Assembly (NCBI RefSeq): GCF_037392515.1
Contig: NC_090288.1
Location: 10,023,969-10,087,968, forward strand
Direction: 5' to 3'
Source of the DNA: Haliotis asinina
Lineage: Eukaryota; Mollusca; Gastropoda; Lepetellida; Haliotidae
DNA: 64,000 nucleotides
The notes below the pieces were generated by a model. The model had not been told where the DNA came from. It did not search any database and worked only from the letters and a program-made list of their open reading frames with translations. Shown piece by piece: positions 49,506-61,246 of this stretch (position 1 is the first letter of the stretch; each line of letters opens with the position of its first letter). The translations under genes and the position numbers were made by a program.

Positions 49506-49670
49506 GGGGCGGTGGGGTAGCCTCATGGTTAAAGCGTTCGCTCGTCCCGCCGAAGGCCCGGGTTCGATTCCCCACATGGGTACAATGTGTGAAGCCCATT
49601 TTCTGGTGTCCCTCGCCGTCATATTGCTGTAATATTGCTAAAAAGCGGCGTAAAACTAACCTCACTCACT
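49506..49670 (+). mobile_element. SINE family A, most intact copy
   Basis: GCGGTGGGGTAGCCTCATGG (A box), GGGTTCGATTCCCC (perfect B box), GTACAATGTGTGAAGCCCAT, then AAAAAGCGGCGTAAAACTAA and CCTCACTCACT tail. It lies 160 bases from the microexon candidate. Confidence 0.85.
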
Positions 49671-49828
49671 TAAACCGTAGATGCTACAAGGAATGATAAC
49701 AATTATAACGGCTGGGTAGAGCGTCATGTGGTATGTTTTAAACCAATAATTATATTGAACAACACAACAAACGCAACTCTGGCTTTTTGTCAAGCTTATA
49801 TGTAAAAGACGTAAACATGATCGCTTAC

Positions 49829-49855
49829 CTTTGTGAGATTTAATTTTTTCGGAGA
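49829..49855 (-). CDS. PLEKHG7: Possible 27-base microexon of the RhoGEF gene
   Basis: Nine codons (SPKKLNLTK) between CGCAG and AAG/GTAAGC, in phase 0 with both neighbours. The donor is good. The acceptor lacks a pyrimidine tract (it follows AACAGCAAAACAAACGCAG). Skipping it also preserves the frame, so it may be alternative or false. Confidence 0.35.
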
Positions 49856-50011
49856 CTGCGTTTGTTTTGCTGTTCAGTATAATATGGAAATACATGAAAC
49901 AAGACAATATTTGCGATGAGTCTAAAACAACACCAGACGTATTTCGGAAACAACCACTACAAAAATACCTAATAAGGTGCATGATAACTACGGTACATGA
50001 TAACAACTTAC

Positions 50012-50061
50012 CAATTTTAATAATGAAAAAGGTTGGCGCCCCTTCCGGGAGTCACGTGCAT
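50012..50061 (-). CDS. PLEKHG7: PLEKHG7-like RhoGEF, small exon N-terminal to the DH domain
   Basis: A 50-base exon with acceptor TTTTTCTTCACAG and donor TTG/GTAAGT. Two bases complete a codon from the exon ending at 51711, then ARDSRKGRQPFSLLKL. Its phase (1 in, 0 out) is the one needed to link 51711 to 48897. Both splice sites are strong. Confidence 0.66.
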
Positions 50062-50922
50062 CTGTGAAGAAAAACGTAATATATTTTGCTTTGGCATTAT
50101 TTGTTTATGAACATTAAAAGCAAGTAAAATGTCTCGAATTAACTACTGAAACAGATTCCCATGGGTGTACAAGGCAAAATGCCATGAAAAACATATGAAT
50201 GGATAACTGAAAATCATTAAACACCAGGTGTTCACATTCCGCTGAGACTAACAGAGCATTACAACACAACTAGATAAACGCGTCCAACCTGTACCGATAC
50301 ATTGTTTTATGGTGTTTTAAGTGCCAGAAGGTAACCACCGTCACGAAGACACACAGAGCGGGTATTAAATTTGCCTCTGTTATTTTCACACAGGGAAATT
50401 TGACATTTCCAAAAGCCCCGTTCATGGAAAAGTGCATTTTTAATCGGAATCTTGACTGAAGAACGCGTTTGATGGCTCATTCAGAGCCTTGCACACTGGT
50501 ATTACGAAAATAACTGTCCTTCCCACCCGCACGAAACAGGTATTTATTGGCAGGAAACCTCAGAATCATCGTTGTAAAAACCTGCTGTAAACCCGGAACA
50601 AAGGGAAAGGTTTAGATAAAATGTCACTGCATCTGTCATCCTTGATCGTTTTGTGTTGGCGATTACGAAACGATTTGAACACATCTTGACGTTGTTTAGC
50701 CCTATAAATACTATGGCATATAATTTGTGTATTGGTGAATAATTCTATCTTTTCAAGAACGAATGACAGTATTATAATTTCAGTTTTGTCTGATGCTATG
50801 AACCTTCGAGGTGGATTAAAGTAATGATTGAAGTTTTCTTCTTTATGCCGAAAACATAGTTGTATTTTCCATAAGTGCACATTTTATTTTACTTTTTTAC
50901 CTCTTTGCTTTGTTTGTTTATT

Positions 50923-51110
50923 GTCTAACGCCACACTCATCGATATTCTAGTTATATGGGAGCGACCTGTAATAATCGCGCCTGGATCAGACAATCCAGT
51001 GAGCGACACCACGAACATTGATCTACGTCACTGAGAGACGACCATATGCATCAACCAAGTCAGCGAGCCTGGTCACCCGATCTGATGTCCATTCTTGATT
51101 GTCAGAGTTA
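50923..51110 (-). mobile_element. SINE family B
   Basis: AACGCCACACTCATCGATAT, GATCAGACAATCCAGTGAGC, ATCAACCAAGTCAGCGAGCC. Confidence 0.72.
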
Positions 51111-51152
51111 GCAAACCATGGATACTGATTCCCTGGAGCTCAGAAAAATACT

Positions 51153-51176
51153 ACAACTCACTCACTCACTCACTCG
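51153..51176. repeat. (CTCA)n microsatellite
   Basis: Short CTCA array of the kind that ends the SINE tails; no tail adjoins it here. Confidence 0.8.
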
Positions 51177-51710
51177 CTCAACGTTTATTCATGATGGTCC
51201 AAGAATAGTGAAGGATTGAAAACGTGGCGACAAACAATACCCGCTCATTCAGAGATTAAGTTACCCAGAGTTAAGTTGATAGATGTTTGGAGCATGTGTG
51301 TGTACGGGTGAACATGACCGTGGAAGTTCATACCTCCATTAGCAAAACATTTTTGATTCAACTTCCACGAAAATGGTTATTCATAACGCTCATTGTTTTC
51401 ACCCATCATATATTTAAATCCTGGGACTAAACCTGAAATAAATATCTTACGTCTGTATATGTGGATGGAGTATAAATAACGTATGCAGGACTTTTTCACA
51501 TTTGTAATTTGAATGGCGTGAGACTTAGAATTCGGAATGTTTTGTTTCTTATGGTATGAATTCCTTTCCAATGTACACGTAAAAGAATATTTGTTTGATA
51601 ATTGTATCTTACATATTTCACATTTATTGTGAAATATTCTGTCACTGAGCAAACGAAAAACGTTTCGAAATACCGAACTCCTTTTAGCATGTACGATTAT
51701 CTCCCCTTAC

Positions 51711-51982
51711 CTCCAGGGGCCTCTGCTATGGTGGTCGGCGGTTGCTGTTGTGTAGTTCCATTGCGGCCTGCATAGAAGTCTGCTATAGTGTTCCTCTTGA
51801 TAAGCTTCTTATGGTGTTCCTGAACAAGTAAATCTCCGGGGTAGATGTTCATCGCTAGGTCCACGGAGCTCCGACGACGGCGTAGTCGTTCGGCGATGTT
51901 ACTGCAAGTAGACAAGTCAGACTGGCTACAGTCGACGACAATCGACAACCAGCTGCGTCGTGGCCGCAGGCGACGATGTTGA
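51711..51982 (-). CDS. PLEKHG7: PLEKHG7-like RhoGEF, N-terminal Arg/Ser-rich exon
   Basis: The donor GGAG/GTAAGG is clear and ends in phase 1. The open frame reads QHRRLRPRRSWLSIVVDCSQ, AERLRRRRSSVDLAMNIYPG, DLLVQEHHKKLIKRNTIADF and ends TTIAEAPG. RRRRSSVDL resembles a basophilic kinase or 14-3-3 site (inference). The acceptor is uncertain: TTGAAAAG at 51983-51984 gives phase 2 and fits the exon at 54376, but its pyrimidine tract is poor, and CTAG or TTAG sites 12-27 bases upstream are alternatives. The gene could also start at the internal ATG of AMNIYPG. Confidence 0.62.
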
Positions 51983-54154
51983 CTTTTCAACACAACTAGT
52001 CGAATGACAACTAAGCGCATACACTTACATTTGATGTATTGGATATAATTTAAACAATATATAATCATTTCGGTTTGGCGTATGAAGGAGTAGTCGATCC
52101 AGTGCGTCACCCACAAATTGGATGGCTTCGTGAGTGCTGACAACCAACCTCTGAAGTGCGCTTGGACAGGAAAAACTGTCTTTCCGCCTCTGATCTGCTT
52201 TAACAGATCTCAGGTGTTCCTTGCTAAATTTGTCACTTTAATGTTCGATAAGAACTAGTAAATCTAGGGAATAAACAGCTCAGGATGACGAAGAAAATAT
52301 ATTTCGTTTCAAGTTGCTTCTTGTAAATCATTCTTACTCTTGTTTTCAAAGCGGAAAGTATGGTTTGAAAACAAAAATCAAAATGTATTCCAGAACATCT
52401 AACCGAATCAACTGAGGAGATATAACATCTCTGTTTAGGTATAATTTCATACATTCAATGATTGAAAAACGTAAATTCAGCTGAAGCAGACATCACAGAA
52501 AATCTTTTGGCGACATTGATTCGTACACTGAGAAATATAGGAATTTCATTTAGATTTTTGTAAGCTTTTCATGAAGCTATTCTATTTGGGCGCAAAATTC
52601 CAGTAAACAATAGCGTCGTAAATATGTAACAGGAATGTAAACCATCAATGGAACCGATCCTCTGAGATTTGACCAAACCCTCCATCCACTAAGTAACCAT
52701 GCCAGGTGCTTCGGGAGCAAAACGGAGAGTTGCTGATGCTAACAGTTGCTGATGCTAAAACGGGCGCTGATGCTCTCCCCTTCCAGATGTAAACAGACCT
52801 TACTGGCTGGTGTTTGTGGAATTAAAGAACAAGACTTGAATGTTTTATTTCTTCATACCGTCTACTAGACAGGAGTCTAAAGATGCAATCAATGCATCAA
52901 TTATTGTTCGGGTACGGATGGAGTTACATATAAAGTACATACATGGTTTAGGGTTGCAAATTCGTAGTTTCACATAACTGCAATTAAATCACCAAACTGT
53001 TAGTATTAGGATTGCGAAACACAACTCATTAAAACTCTAGGTAATCAAAAACCGATGTAAATATTATAAATAAGCAGACATTCAAATCTAATAACAAGTA
53101 CATGTATATACAATCACTTTTGTACTCTTAAATAATTATTATATATTTATGTGAAACCTGTTATAAAGACACCGTGACAAGTGTGTTCTTGTCAACGTTG
53201 TGCTGCTCTTATTTAAACACATTCAGCGCATACGTCGTCAGCGAGAGACGTTCAACATTAGCACGACAATAAAAGCGCATATGAAGAGTTATGACAATTG
53301 CATCCACATGGCCTCTTAAGGGAGTATATTATTCATAAATATGTCCAAATGTCCATTTATTACAAATATCGCACTTCTTAGACTTAATCACTCGTATGTC
53401 GATGGCTGATTGCTTCTCTCGTCTTCCGTCGGAGAATGCTGACCTTTACGTGAGCTGTGATATATTTACATGTCTGAAAGGTCAGAAATAAAACAAAAAC
53501 CCAATTGGTCAATCGGTCTTATAACGACATAGTTCATGAAAGTGACATTTGAAGGGAAATAGTTGTTTGTGGAGCATTGTCTGTAGGCGTCTTGAAGGTC
53601 CACACGCACCTAGTCGCACACTGAGTCTTTTGTCAGAACACGAACTATCGTAGTGAAAGAAGGAATCGGTGGCAAAACAAACAGTTTTAGTCGTTGAATA
53701 GTTTCGACGAGAAGGTCTGAGCTAGACATTAATCTAAAAAAATCCTTAAGATGTTCTCAAAATATGCTCACAGCTAATGGCGTTTAGGTTCGTGAAAGGC
53801 ATATAGAAGCTGGAAGAACATCAATACATGACATTATCAGATGTAATGACAGCTTCCTTACGTGTATTGGAAAGAAGCCTTATTAATTTCAAATTTAACT
53901 TTTTAATATTGATGAAACAAATTGAGTGATGGACACAGGCAATATATATTCTATGTTCCTGGGTTTTCTATCTAGGTAGGTAACTTGCCGTTCAGTGTAT
54001 TTGTGATTGATGCCATTGGTGGGTTTTGATGTGTTGTAATAGCTTCATACGAACACCTGGTATCATCGCTTCTTACTTATTCATTAGCACACGTTCAAGG
54101 TATAATACAATTGTCATGAGCATGGAAAGATATTGTCGTTTGTTTATCAATATT

Positions 54155-54184
54155 ATTGTGATGATGATGATGATGATGATGATG
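54155..54184. repeat. (GAT)n microsatellite
   Basis: About nine GAT units. Confidence 0.92.
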
Positions 54185-54371
54185 CGCTGTTCTACATAAT
54201 ACAAATGTTCATACATAATATGAAAATATGAAGGCAATAACCGTAACAACGAATACTGTTTCTTATACTAAGATAACTGCATTCTGAAATTAGGAATGCC
54301 TAACCCAAAGAAAATTGCACAGTATGTAATTTTGACAACCATGTCATACAAATAACGGAAAAAATGAAGTA

Positions 54372-54487
54372 CTACCCATTCTCAATGACAGGTTCCTTCT
54401 TTAGCTGCCTTGGTTTGTTGAAGCTCGCCTTCTGAGAAAGACGTCTCCAGAGGGTTTTGGCATCATTGTAGTTCATTATTCTCAGTT
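54372..54487 (-). CDS. Candidate coding exon, N-terminal RhoGEF exon or terminal exon of another gene
   Basis: After the acceptor CACGTTTTTAG only one frame is open: LRIMNYNDAKTLWRRLSQKA, then SFNKPRQLKKEPVIENG, then TAG at 54372-54374. The peptide is clearly protein-like (KTLWRRLSQ, basic). Two readings exist: a terminal exon with this stop, or an internal exon ending at 54376 through a weak donor GG/GTAGTA. The latter leaves phase 2, which matches the start of the 51982 exon. I cannot decide between them. Confidence 0.45.
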
Positions 54488-54841
54488 CTAAAAACGTGTG
54501 TAGAAGGTCACAAGTCGTGTTAGTTATCAAATGTGACAACTACCAGGCGAGGTGTGAAATTAAATCAAGAATCTGAAACAAGATAATGCTCTTTCTCCAA
54601 TCCATAAACTGCGCTGAGTGAGGCTATGCAGTTTTTGCTATGTTGTGGTTATTTTCCAATCCATGAAACGAGTGGTTCCTTAATGATAACACTCATCACC
54701 AATAATGACATCCAGAAAATTTCACAACGTCATTTCAAGTAACTTCCCATGTTAATACTGATGCAAAGCTTCCTTCTTCTCAAGATATTCACCGGTATAA
54801 TCACCCCGATGCACGAACATGTTCCCCAAATGAAAATACCA

Positions 54842-54957
54842 GTTTGTGTCACAGACAAAATGGATAAATCGCAGCGTGAAGGAAATACACAAACCCTTCA
54901 TGACGGCAACAAAGTTGTGTCACGGACCAAACACATAAATCGCAGCGTTTGGAAAAT
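54842..54957. repeat. Short duplication, 71-bp spacing
   Basis: TGTGTCACAGACAAAATGGA at 54845 and TGTGTCACGGACCAAACACA at 54916, both followed by TAAATCGCAGCGT. Confidence 0.7.
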
Positions 54958-56370
54958 AGAAAGAAATCCGCTTCAGGGTAACCTGGCTCTGTCAGTGGCC
55001 AGAAATATTATTCACAAACATTTCCACCAAAGAAACTCCACCATGCCACATATGCCAAAGTTGGTAAATCAAAGCCCAAAAGTCATCCCAAAGAGAATAT
55101 CGGCCATACAGTTCCAGAACTCAGTGTGTCACTTGTCTCTTACTGCAGGTGGTATGACGGGGGGCGAGTTGGTCTTCAATACATTCTATTGATATTATGA
55201 TTACCAGTGCAAATGAACATTCGCTGCGACTGCAAAAGTTCCAGAAACAAATCCTCTTAGAGCCACTGGGTCATCGTCTAAGTCCCACTATATTGCTGCT
55301 AATAAATTTGATATACATGATTCGTGGTACTCTTGCTTGTTCGTTCGGGATGCACTCTGGTGTTTGGGCAGTCCTGGGGCTTGACGTAAGACAGAGAGAC
55401 GGTTGATGGCCAATTCCCCAAGGACGGTACTACAATGTGAGCAGCAGTGAAAACCTGCTACCCATTAAGTGCAAGAATCAATTGGTTTCCTCATTTTCAC
55501 ATTCAAGAAACTGATTCCAGCGAAACTAATTAGGAGAACTGGCGACCGTGAGACTTTTCACAGTGTGTTCATGATCATCTACCAAAAGACAGCACAACAG
55601 ATTTGAATACAGGGATCCGGTAATAAAAAGCGAGGAATGGCAAAAATGAATTTCCACCATGGAACGAGGACAGAAAACAATTTTGTTCCATTTGAAATGG
55701 ATTATTTGACATCGATAATTATGACATTGAAAACAGACCATCAGAAAATGTTTATAAAACACGGGAGTTTGTACAAATGCCCGATATACTCGCACAGCAA
55801 AAAAGTACAACCAACCAAACACATACTGACGTGTCCAGGGTATTTATTGCAGCTGTCCGAGTTTGACAGATAATTACAGAGACGGTGTGCCTAGATACTG
55901 CTAGAACATTGTTCTAATGATGAAACAAAATCATTGTGACAAAAATCCTATTAACCCTAAAGTCACAGAGAACATTAACAGTTTCTCTGGCATTAAGCAC
56001 CGAGCCCCGGCCACTATCACTTTGACGTTACATGTTGACGGTAGTGCCCGAATTTCAAGGTGAGATTGCAAGGCGACGTAACCCAGTTATCTCCCTTCAT
56101 GATCAATGACCTTTAGTCTTTAGGCGTTTCTGAACTTCTGTAAGTGACCTGGAGAGTGTTTGCATGTGTCACTAACAGTGGATGCTAAGTAGTGATCAAT
56201 ACAATAGTTGTCATTTAGAACAGGACTCCTACAGAGTGGAGCTCGTAGTTTGTTTACGTGACGGATTGGGTGTGTGTGGGTGCGGGGTGTGTGTGTGTGA
56301 AGTGAAGTGAGTTTAGTTATATCCAAGGTTATACGTTCAGATATTTGCCGATTGTACACAGTAGTGAGTA

Positions 56371-56597
56371 AGTGAGGTTAATTTTACGCCACATTCAGCA
56401 ATATTCCTGCTGGAGGGCGGTCTGTAAGTAATCGAGTCTGGACCAGACAATCCAGTGATTAACAGCATGAAGATCGATCTGTGCAAATGGGAACCGATGA
56501 CATGTGTCAACCAAGTCAGTCTGAGTACCCGATTCACGTTAGACACCTCTTACGACAAACATGGGTTATTAAAGATCAACCGGATCGTCACGGGTGG
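56371..56597 (-). mobile_element. SINE family B, near full length
   Basis: TTTTACGCCACATTCAGCAA, GGACCAGACAATCCAGTGAT, GAACCGATGACATGTGTCAA, then GGATCGTCACGGG. Confidence 0.8.
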
Positions 56598-56628
56598 GCA
56601 TACTGGAAAAAACTAAGACTATGTATTC

Positions 56629-56674
56629 GAGCAAACACGCACGCACGCACGCACGCACGCAAGCACGCACGCAC
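56629..56674. repeat. (ACGC)n microsatellite
   Basis: About ten units beside the family B SINE. Confidence 0.9.
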
Positions 56675-57847
56675 GGATATATATTCCTTTCTGAATATTC
56701 TTAGACATAATAATGATCAGTGTCACAATATTGATATTAGCCGGCTTACATATTCCTGTAAAGTTTCCGCAGTTGCAAACACTTTCACATTTCAGTCCAA
56801 CTAATTATCGAAAATAAAGAGAACTCCCTGATTGCAGCGTTTAAACATATCAGTAATGCGCATGCATTGTGAAAAAGTCAGAAATGACGTTGAAGTAAAA
56901 ATACAAGCACAAAATCAAATCGTAGTTGTAAAATATCAAAGAAAATATTCAATATTGCACATTCGTGTGTCTCAAGCGATGTAAGAGAGTAATTTACTTT
57001 TTATCACATTTAATAACGATTGGGAACAACAAAATGAGTTGAATAATATTAGCATAATGACACGTACCGTTTTGTTGACATACAATTCATGTCTGTATCG
57101 TGCAAGGAGCACCTCTGATATACCTGAGCAATGCTTACATTTCCTGTAGTGTCGTACATGAAAACTGAAGCAATTTGCGAGTAAATAATGCAGGAAAATC
57201 AATATGAAAGCGGCTAAATATACCTTGAAGACATTACGCAACCAACAGGAAAATAGGTTGAAATACACATAATTCACAACGAAACCTTGAACCTGGTAAC
57301 CAATACATACGTCAACGATAAACTGACCATCATTAAACGATCCTTCGGTGTTCATTAACTGACCGACAACGTTGACAGCTTGTTAATAGAGATGAGTGTT
57401 ATAGTCAGTGATTGCCGTGGTATAAATACCCAGCATGTTTCATTACAGATAATCTATACTCGCTTCAAGAAGGAAGAACTCAGGTATTCAAGGTACAAAT
57501 ATGTGGCAACAAAACAACGTTCCATGAAGACATATATTTATAGGCCGGATTTCAGATTTTGATTGCATTTAATTCCATGTTTCCGTTTTTAGTCAAGAGT
57601 CACACGGCCTTTTTTCAACATGAAGTATCCCTCAGAATGAAATATCAATGCCGGTAAATAGACACGCTGTCAAGCGAGTACACATATACTCATTTCGTAT
57701 CAGTATACTTAAAACTCTTGGATTAAAACCAACAATGACTTAGTAAAGGCACAGTAAGACAATGAGAGGAGTATGTTGAACGAGACTTACCTCAGAACGT
57801 GTGTATAGTGATGTGACGTGATGTAAAATTAATGTATGGCGTCTTAC

Positions 57848-57927
57848 CTCGCTCCGTCCCCTTCATCACAGGAGTTGCTAGGTGACACTTCGGGAGATAA
57901 GGTAGTGGGGGACACATCGCCACAGTT
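57848..57927 (-). CDS. Candidate exon upstream of the RhoGEF gene
   Basis: 80 bases between acceptor TATTTTTTTCCAG and donor GAG/GTAAGA, both good. Two frames are open. One (MCPPLPYLPKCHLATPVMKG, possibly starting at the ATG) is phase-compatible with the exon at 54487. The other (NCGDVSPTTLSPEVSPSNSC) looks like an acidic, Ser/Pro-rich disordered segment but does not fit that phase. The first may contain the true start codon. Confidence 0.38.
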
Positions 57928-58099
57928 CTGGAAAAAAATACAGTCATTCCAATCTTGTCGCTTGAAGAGAATCACGAATGGCACTGGATCAGCAATACGA
58001 TACACATCAGACACAAAGCTCGTGCCTAAATCGCTCTAAAGAAACACTCAAAGCCATTGGTATCGATGTCCAAAGTTCTGAATTCTATCTGATCGCAGA

Positions 58100-60730
58100 T
58101 TTGGTATAATGTTATAATAATTTACGCTGTATAATATTGAGATAACAAAACGTGGTTTAAATCATAATATTACCCCCGTGCAATTATGCGTAAGGATCAT
58201 ACTTAGTGATAAATACAGTTTTCAGAAGCCAGATTCGCATTTTAGTGCCTCTAATCCAAATCCATGATATTTTGTGAAGTACATATAATTAAATTACCTT
58301 ATGAAACACTCAAAATATCTCTAGATTTTTAAGAAAAAGGCAGCTGAGTCTCAACCTTAATTAACACATGCTTGAAGTAAATATTTAAAACAATCCAAAA
58401 CCAAAGTGTCTATAACATGGACGAGAAATGCATGTTTTGTTTATCAATGCATTAATCTTTGACGAGCAATTCACACAAAGCTGAACATTATAATCACATA
58501 CTTAACGATATCAGGTTTTCCTGAGTGATGTTGTACATAGTTCAATGTGAAACATGGGATTAGTAATGAAACATAGGCAGGTGGTATGGTTATTCGGACA
58601 GGGAAACAATTGTGTCCACGGACACGGGGCAGGCATATGCATACCACTAACAATTCCACTCTTCTAGTTATTGGTATGATGTTCATCCCGGCTGTATGTA
58701 CTTAATTACGTCTTTCTTTTTCCATGGTTCTCTTACTGGAAATCAGGAGTGTTTCAATGACTTTTCTTATCTGATAATAGAAGCGACAAAACCCTTTCCA
58801 CGAGGCATCTCTGCTAAGAAGGTCGATTTACAGGTCTGTCTACATCTTGACTTTGTATTTGTTTCAACAGTAGCAAAGCTGTTGTCTGTAAACAATCGCG
58901 TTTGGACAAGACAGTCCAGTGATTGTCACCATGCGATAGGACGACAGTGCATGTATATGTATTTTGTGTATGTTACTGGCATTTTAGATGAAGCCTACGG
59001 TGGATATGTATATTTAAGAACGTTAACCTTTAAGTAGTGTATTTGTTTTGAACATTTAAATAGTTTTTCTCTTTGATAACACTATAACACTTGGCAGTCT
59101 GGAATGGTTACGCATAGTGACCCATATTCTTCAGAACATATTGCTCATTTTATGCAAACAGCTGGTATTCTCGCTGTTATTTGGTTAAATAAAGCGTACC
59201 ATTTTCTTAGATTCAAAAGTGCATTTCACTAATAAAAATCTAGACAAAGCAAATAAATACAGGAACACTACGTTCAACATAAGGGCACCATAAACACAAA
59301 AGATCTTTTCATCCTCTAACTGAATGGGTATGTTTACAATATACCTAACAAAACATTCCAAATTTTCCCTTTAAGCAGAGTTTACGGAAACCGTTAGAAG
59401 TTGATACTGAACATCATGCATAACTGCCTTCTCATCCATCGAGAAAAACACGGTCTACGTTCATATTACTGTTCTGATGGTAAAAGCCTCAACCTACAAT
59501 CAATCAATCAATATTGTTGATCAAAGACGAGTAGTATACTGTCTGTAGTGTTATTAACTTCTGATAATAACGCAACATGCGATGGCGATCGTGACCTTTG
59601 AAACCCAATTTGAGCTCGTGATTTATCAGTGTATCGCGTTCATGAGCCGGGTACTTCAAACAAGGGTTTTGTTTGTCGTCTAAGAAATTCCGTTGTCATG
59701 CCGAGGTTGCATGGTAAGAAATTTTCTTTACGTCAAATCGACAAATCACTAAGTAAGAGTAGTATTCAAAGACGAAAATACCAGAACCAAGTTGCCTTTA
59801 ATCGCAATGCATGCATAGGGTTAGACATATTTCTTAACCATATTTAATTAAAACAAGGCAATATTACCTGATATTTCCATCCTTTTAAGGTTTCACAATC
59901 ACCCAACAACTATGCGAAAACAGTCGAGTGAGCATACGGTTTAGAATGTTTTGATAGCAAATCATGAAAACTTTTGATTCTGGAGTTGGGATCAAATCGC
60001 CCCTTTGGGTCTCGGTGATTCTACACAACAGGTTCTCATGTGTTCCTAATAATTTTCTGCTATGGTTAATTTCTGTTCATCATACGAACCAATTCCAGAA
60101 TTACCAGACATTCTGAAGTGAATCATTCCTTATTTGATGCCTCAATAACTATGAAATGTTTGAAAGAGATTAGAAATGAATGAAATACTGTTTTCTTTGT
60201 GCTACATAGCGACCATTTCTGAAAAATGCTGAACCATGTGTGTAGTTACAATTATGGGAAGAGAGACGACACATGGGTTTTTGAAGTAATTTCTTATTGA
60301 AAGTCCTGAATCGACACATTCTCCAGAAGGCATGACGTTAAATGGCTGCAAGCGTGCTGTAGTAACCACGTGTCTTGTTCACGTACCATATGGTAATAGA
60401 AGGCACAGAGGGACAAACGTTGTCTAGACCTTGCCACGTGAAACTACAGCACGCTGTCGACAGAGGCTAATTAAGGACACGATCGCTGATACATATCCTC
60501 GTGCCACAACGACCTCTGCATAAGCGATGCATCCATTTAGCGGTCACTGTGGCTCTCTGACTCGTGGATCTTTTAAGGGCCATCCTCGATCTTTCAGGGA
60601 AATTTATGATCAATATCCTTTGATCCATTGATATCCAACATTAGATACAGATTCTCATGGCACGATGGTAAAATGGTTTTCAATTTAAATGTTTGACCAA
60701 ACTAGAGACATTCTGTGCTCACAGTGATTG
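58100..60730. other. No gene recognised
   Basis: AT-rich sequence with short open frames only. A small family B-like fragment lies at about 58886-58932 (TTGGACAAGACAGTCCAGTG). Confidence 0.45.
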
Positions 60731-60775
60731 AATAAGGTTTTACGACGCTTTAGCAATATAGAAGAAATATGTCTC
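60731..60775 (-). mobile_element. SINE tail fragment
   Basis: AATAAGGTTTTACGACGCTT followed by AGCAATATAGAAG matches the shared A/B tail. Confidence 0.45.
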
Positions 60776-60909
60776 CAGCGCGTACTCAGAGACAAAGGAA
60801 TGGAGGGACGAGAAGACTGAGAATCGAATGGATCCGTGATACTAATTATACGTATAGTAAAGACTGGGATTTATGTGCATTTATTTTTATTGATATCGTA
60901 TTCAATTAC

Positions 60910-61246
60910 AATGTTTAGTCTCTAATTTTTAAGTTAGAATTTATTTTACATTTACATCTCTGTCAGTGACGGAATGATCGTTCCTGAATGATATTAACAT
61001 GTGGTTGATAACATGAGCAACGAATAAAATCGTAGATAATTAATTGTCATGCCGCCAATCTTTTTCACAGTCCCTTAACCATATTACTGTCTCTACCGCC
61101 TAGCCCTCTCTGCAATGCTAAAGCCCTAAATGACGCAAGTCTAGGTTCCCCAAGTTCAAACTCTCTTGTCTCCCGGGGGCTAGTTTTCAATTAAAATGTC
61201 TATATTTGTTACAGTCAAAACTATATATATTTAGAGACTAAACATT
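60910..61246. mobile_element. Candidate MITE with perfect 16-bp terminal inverted repeats, 337 bp
   Basis: AATGTTTAGTCTCTAA at 60910-60925 is exactly complementary to TTAGAGACTAAACATT at 61231-61246. The right half is related to the repeat at 29500-29670. No transposase is encoded. The flanks do not show a clean target duplication. Confidence 0.6.

Larger units (their letters stand above)
18193..57927 (-). other. PLEKHG7: Transcription unit: PLEKHG7-like Rho guanine nucleotide exchange factor (maximal span)
   Basis: This is the span of all exons assigned to one minus-strand RhoGEF gene. Exons 48897 to 18387 are joined by GT/AG introns in consistent phases and encode a DH domain followed by a PH domain. 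RhoGEFs of this family bind Rho-type GTPases through the DH helices and exchange GDP for GTP; the PH domain binds lipid or protein and supports the DH domain. The phrases EAVWELFKSEC, LDPRVYIPECLK and RQPIALDRFNIHDV are, from memory of the family, closest to PLEKHG7 rather than to PLEKHG1-6. The 5' boundary is uncertain. With the weaker upstream exons the model is about 660 aa; from the 51982 exon onward it is about 600. Confidence 0.75.

Noticed and set aside
569..49670. tRNA genes suggested by A and B boxes (for example at 578, 13830, 49515)
   Set aside because: The boxes belong to SINE family A heads; the flanking bodies and tails are SINE, and no independent tRNA fold was supported.
54749..55192. 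147-residue plus-strand open frame
   Set aside because: Contains a 71-bp-spaced duplication and no recognised motif; probably chance.
57303..57348. Exon-like stretch (NTEGSFNDGQFIVD, donor GTATGT) on the minus strand
   Set aside because: Only a phase-0 start avoids stops, which is incompatible with either frame of the exon at 57927; no partner exon found.
57449..57483. 35-base plus-strand exon-like stretch after TTTCATTACAG
   Set aside because: Too short, no partner exon, and it is opposite to the local gene.
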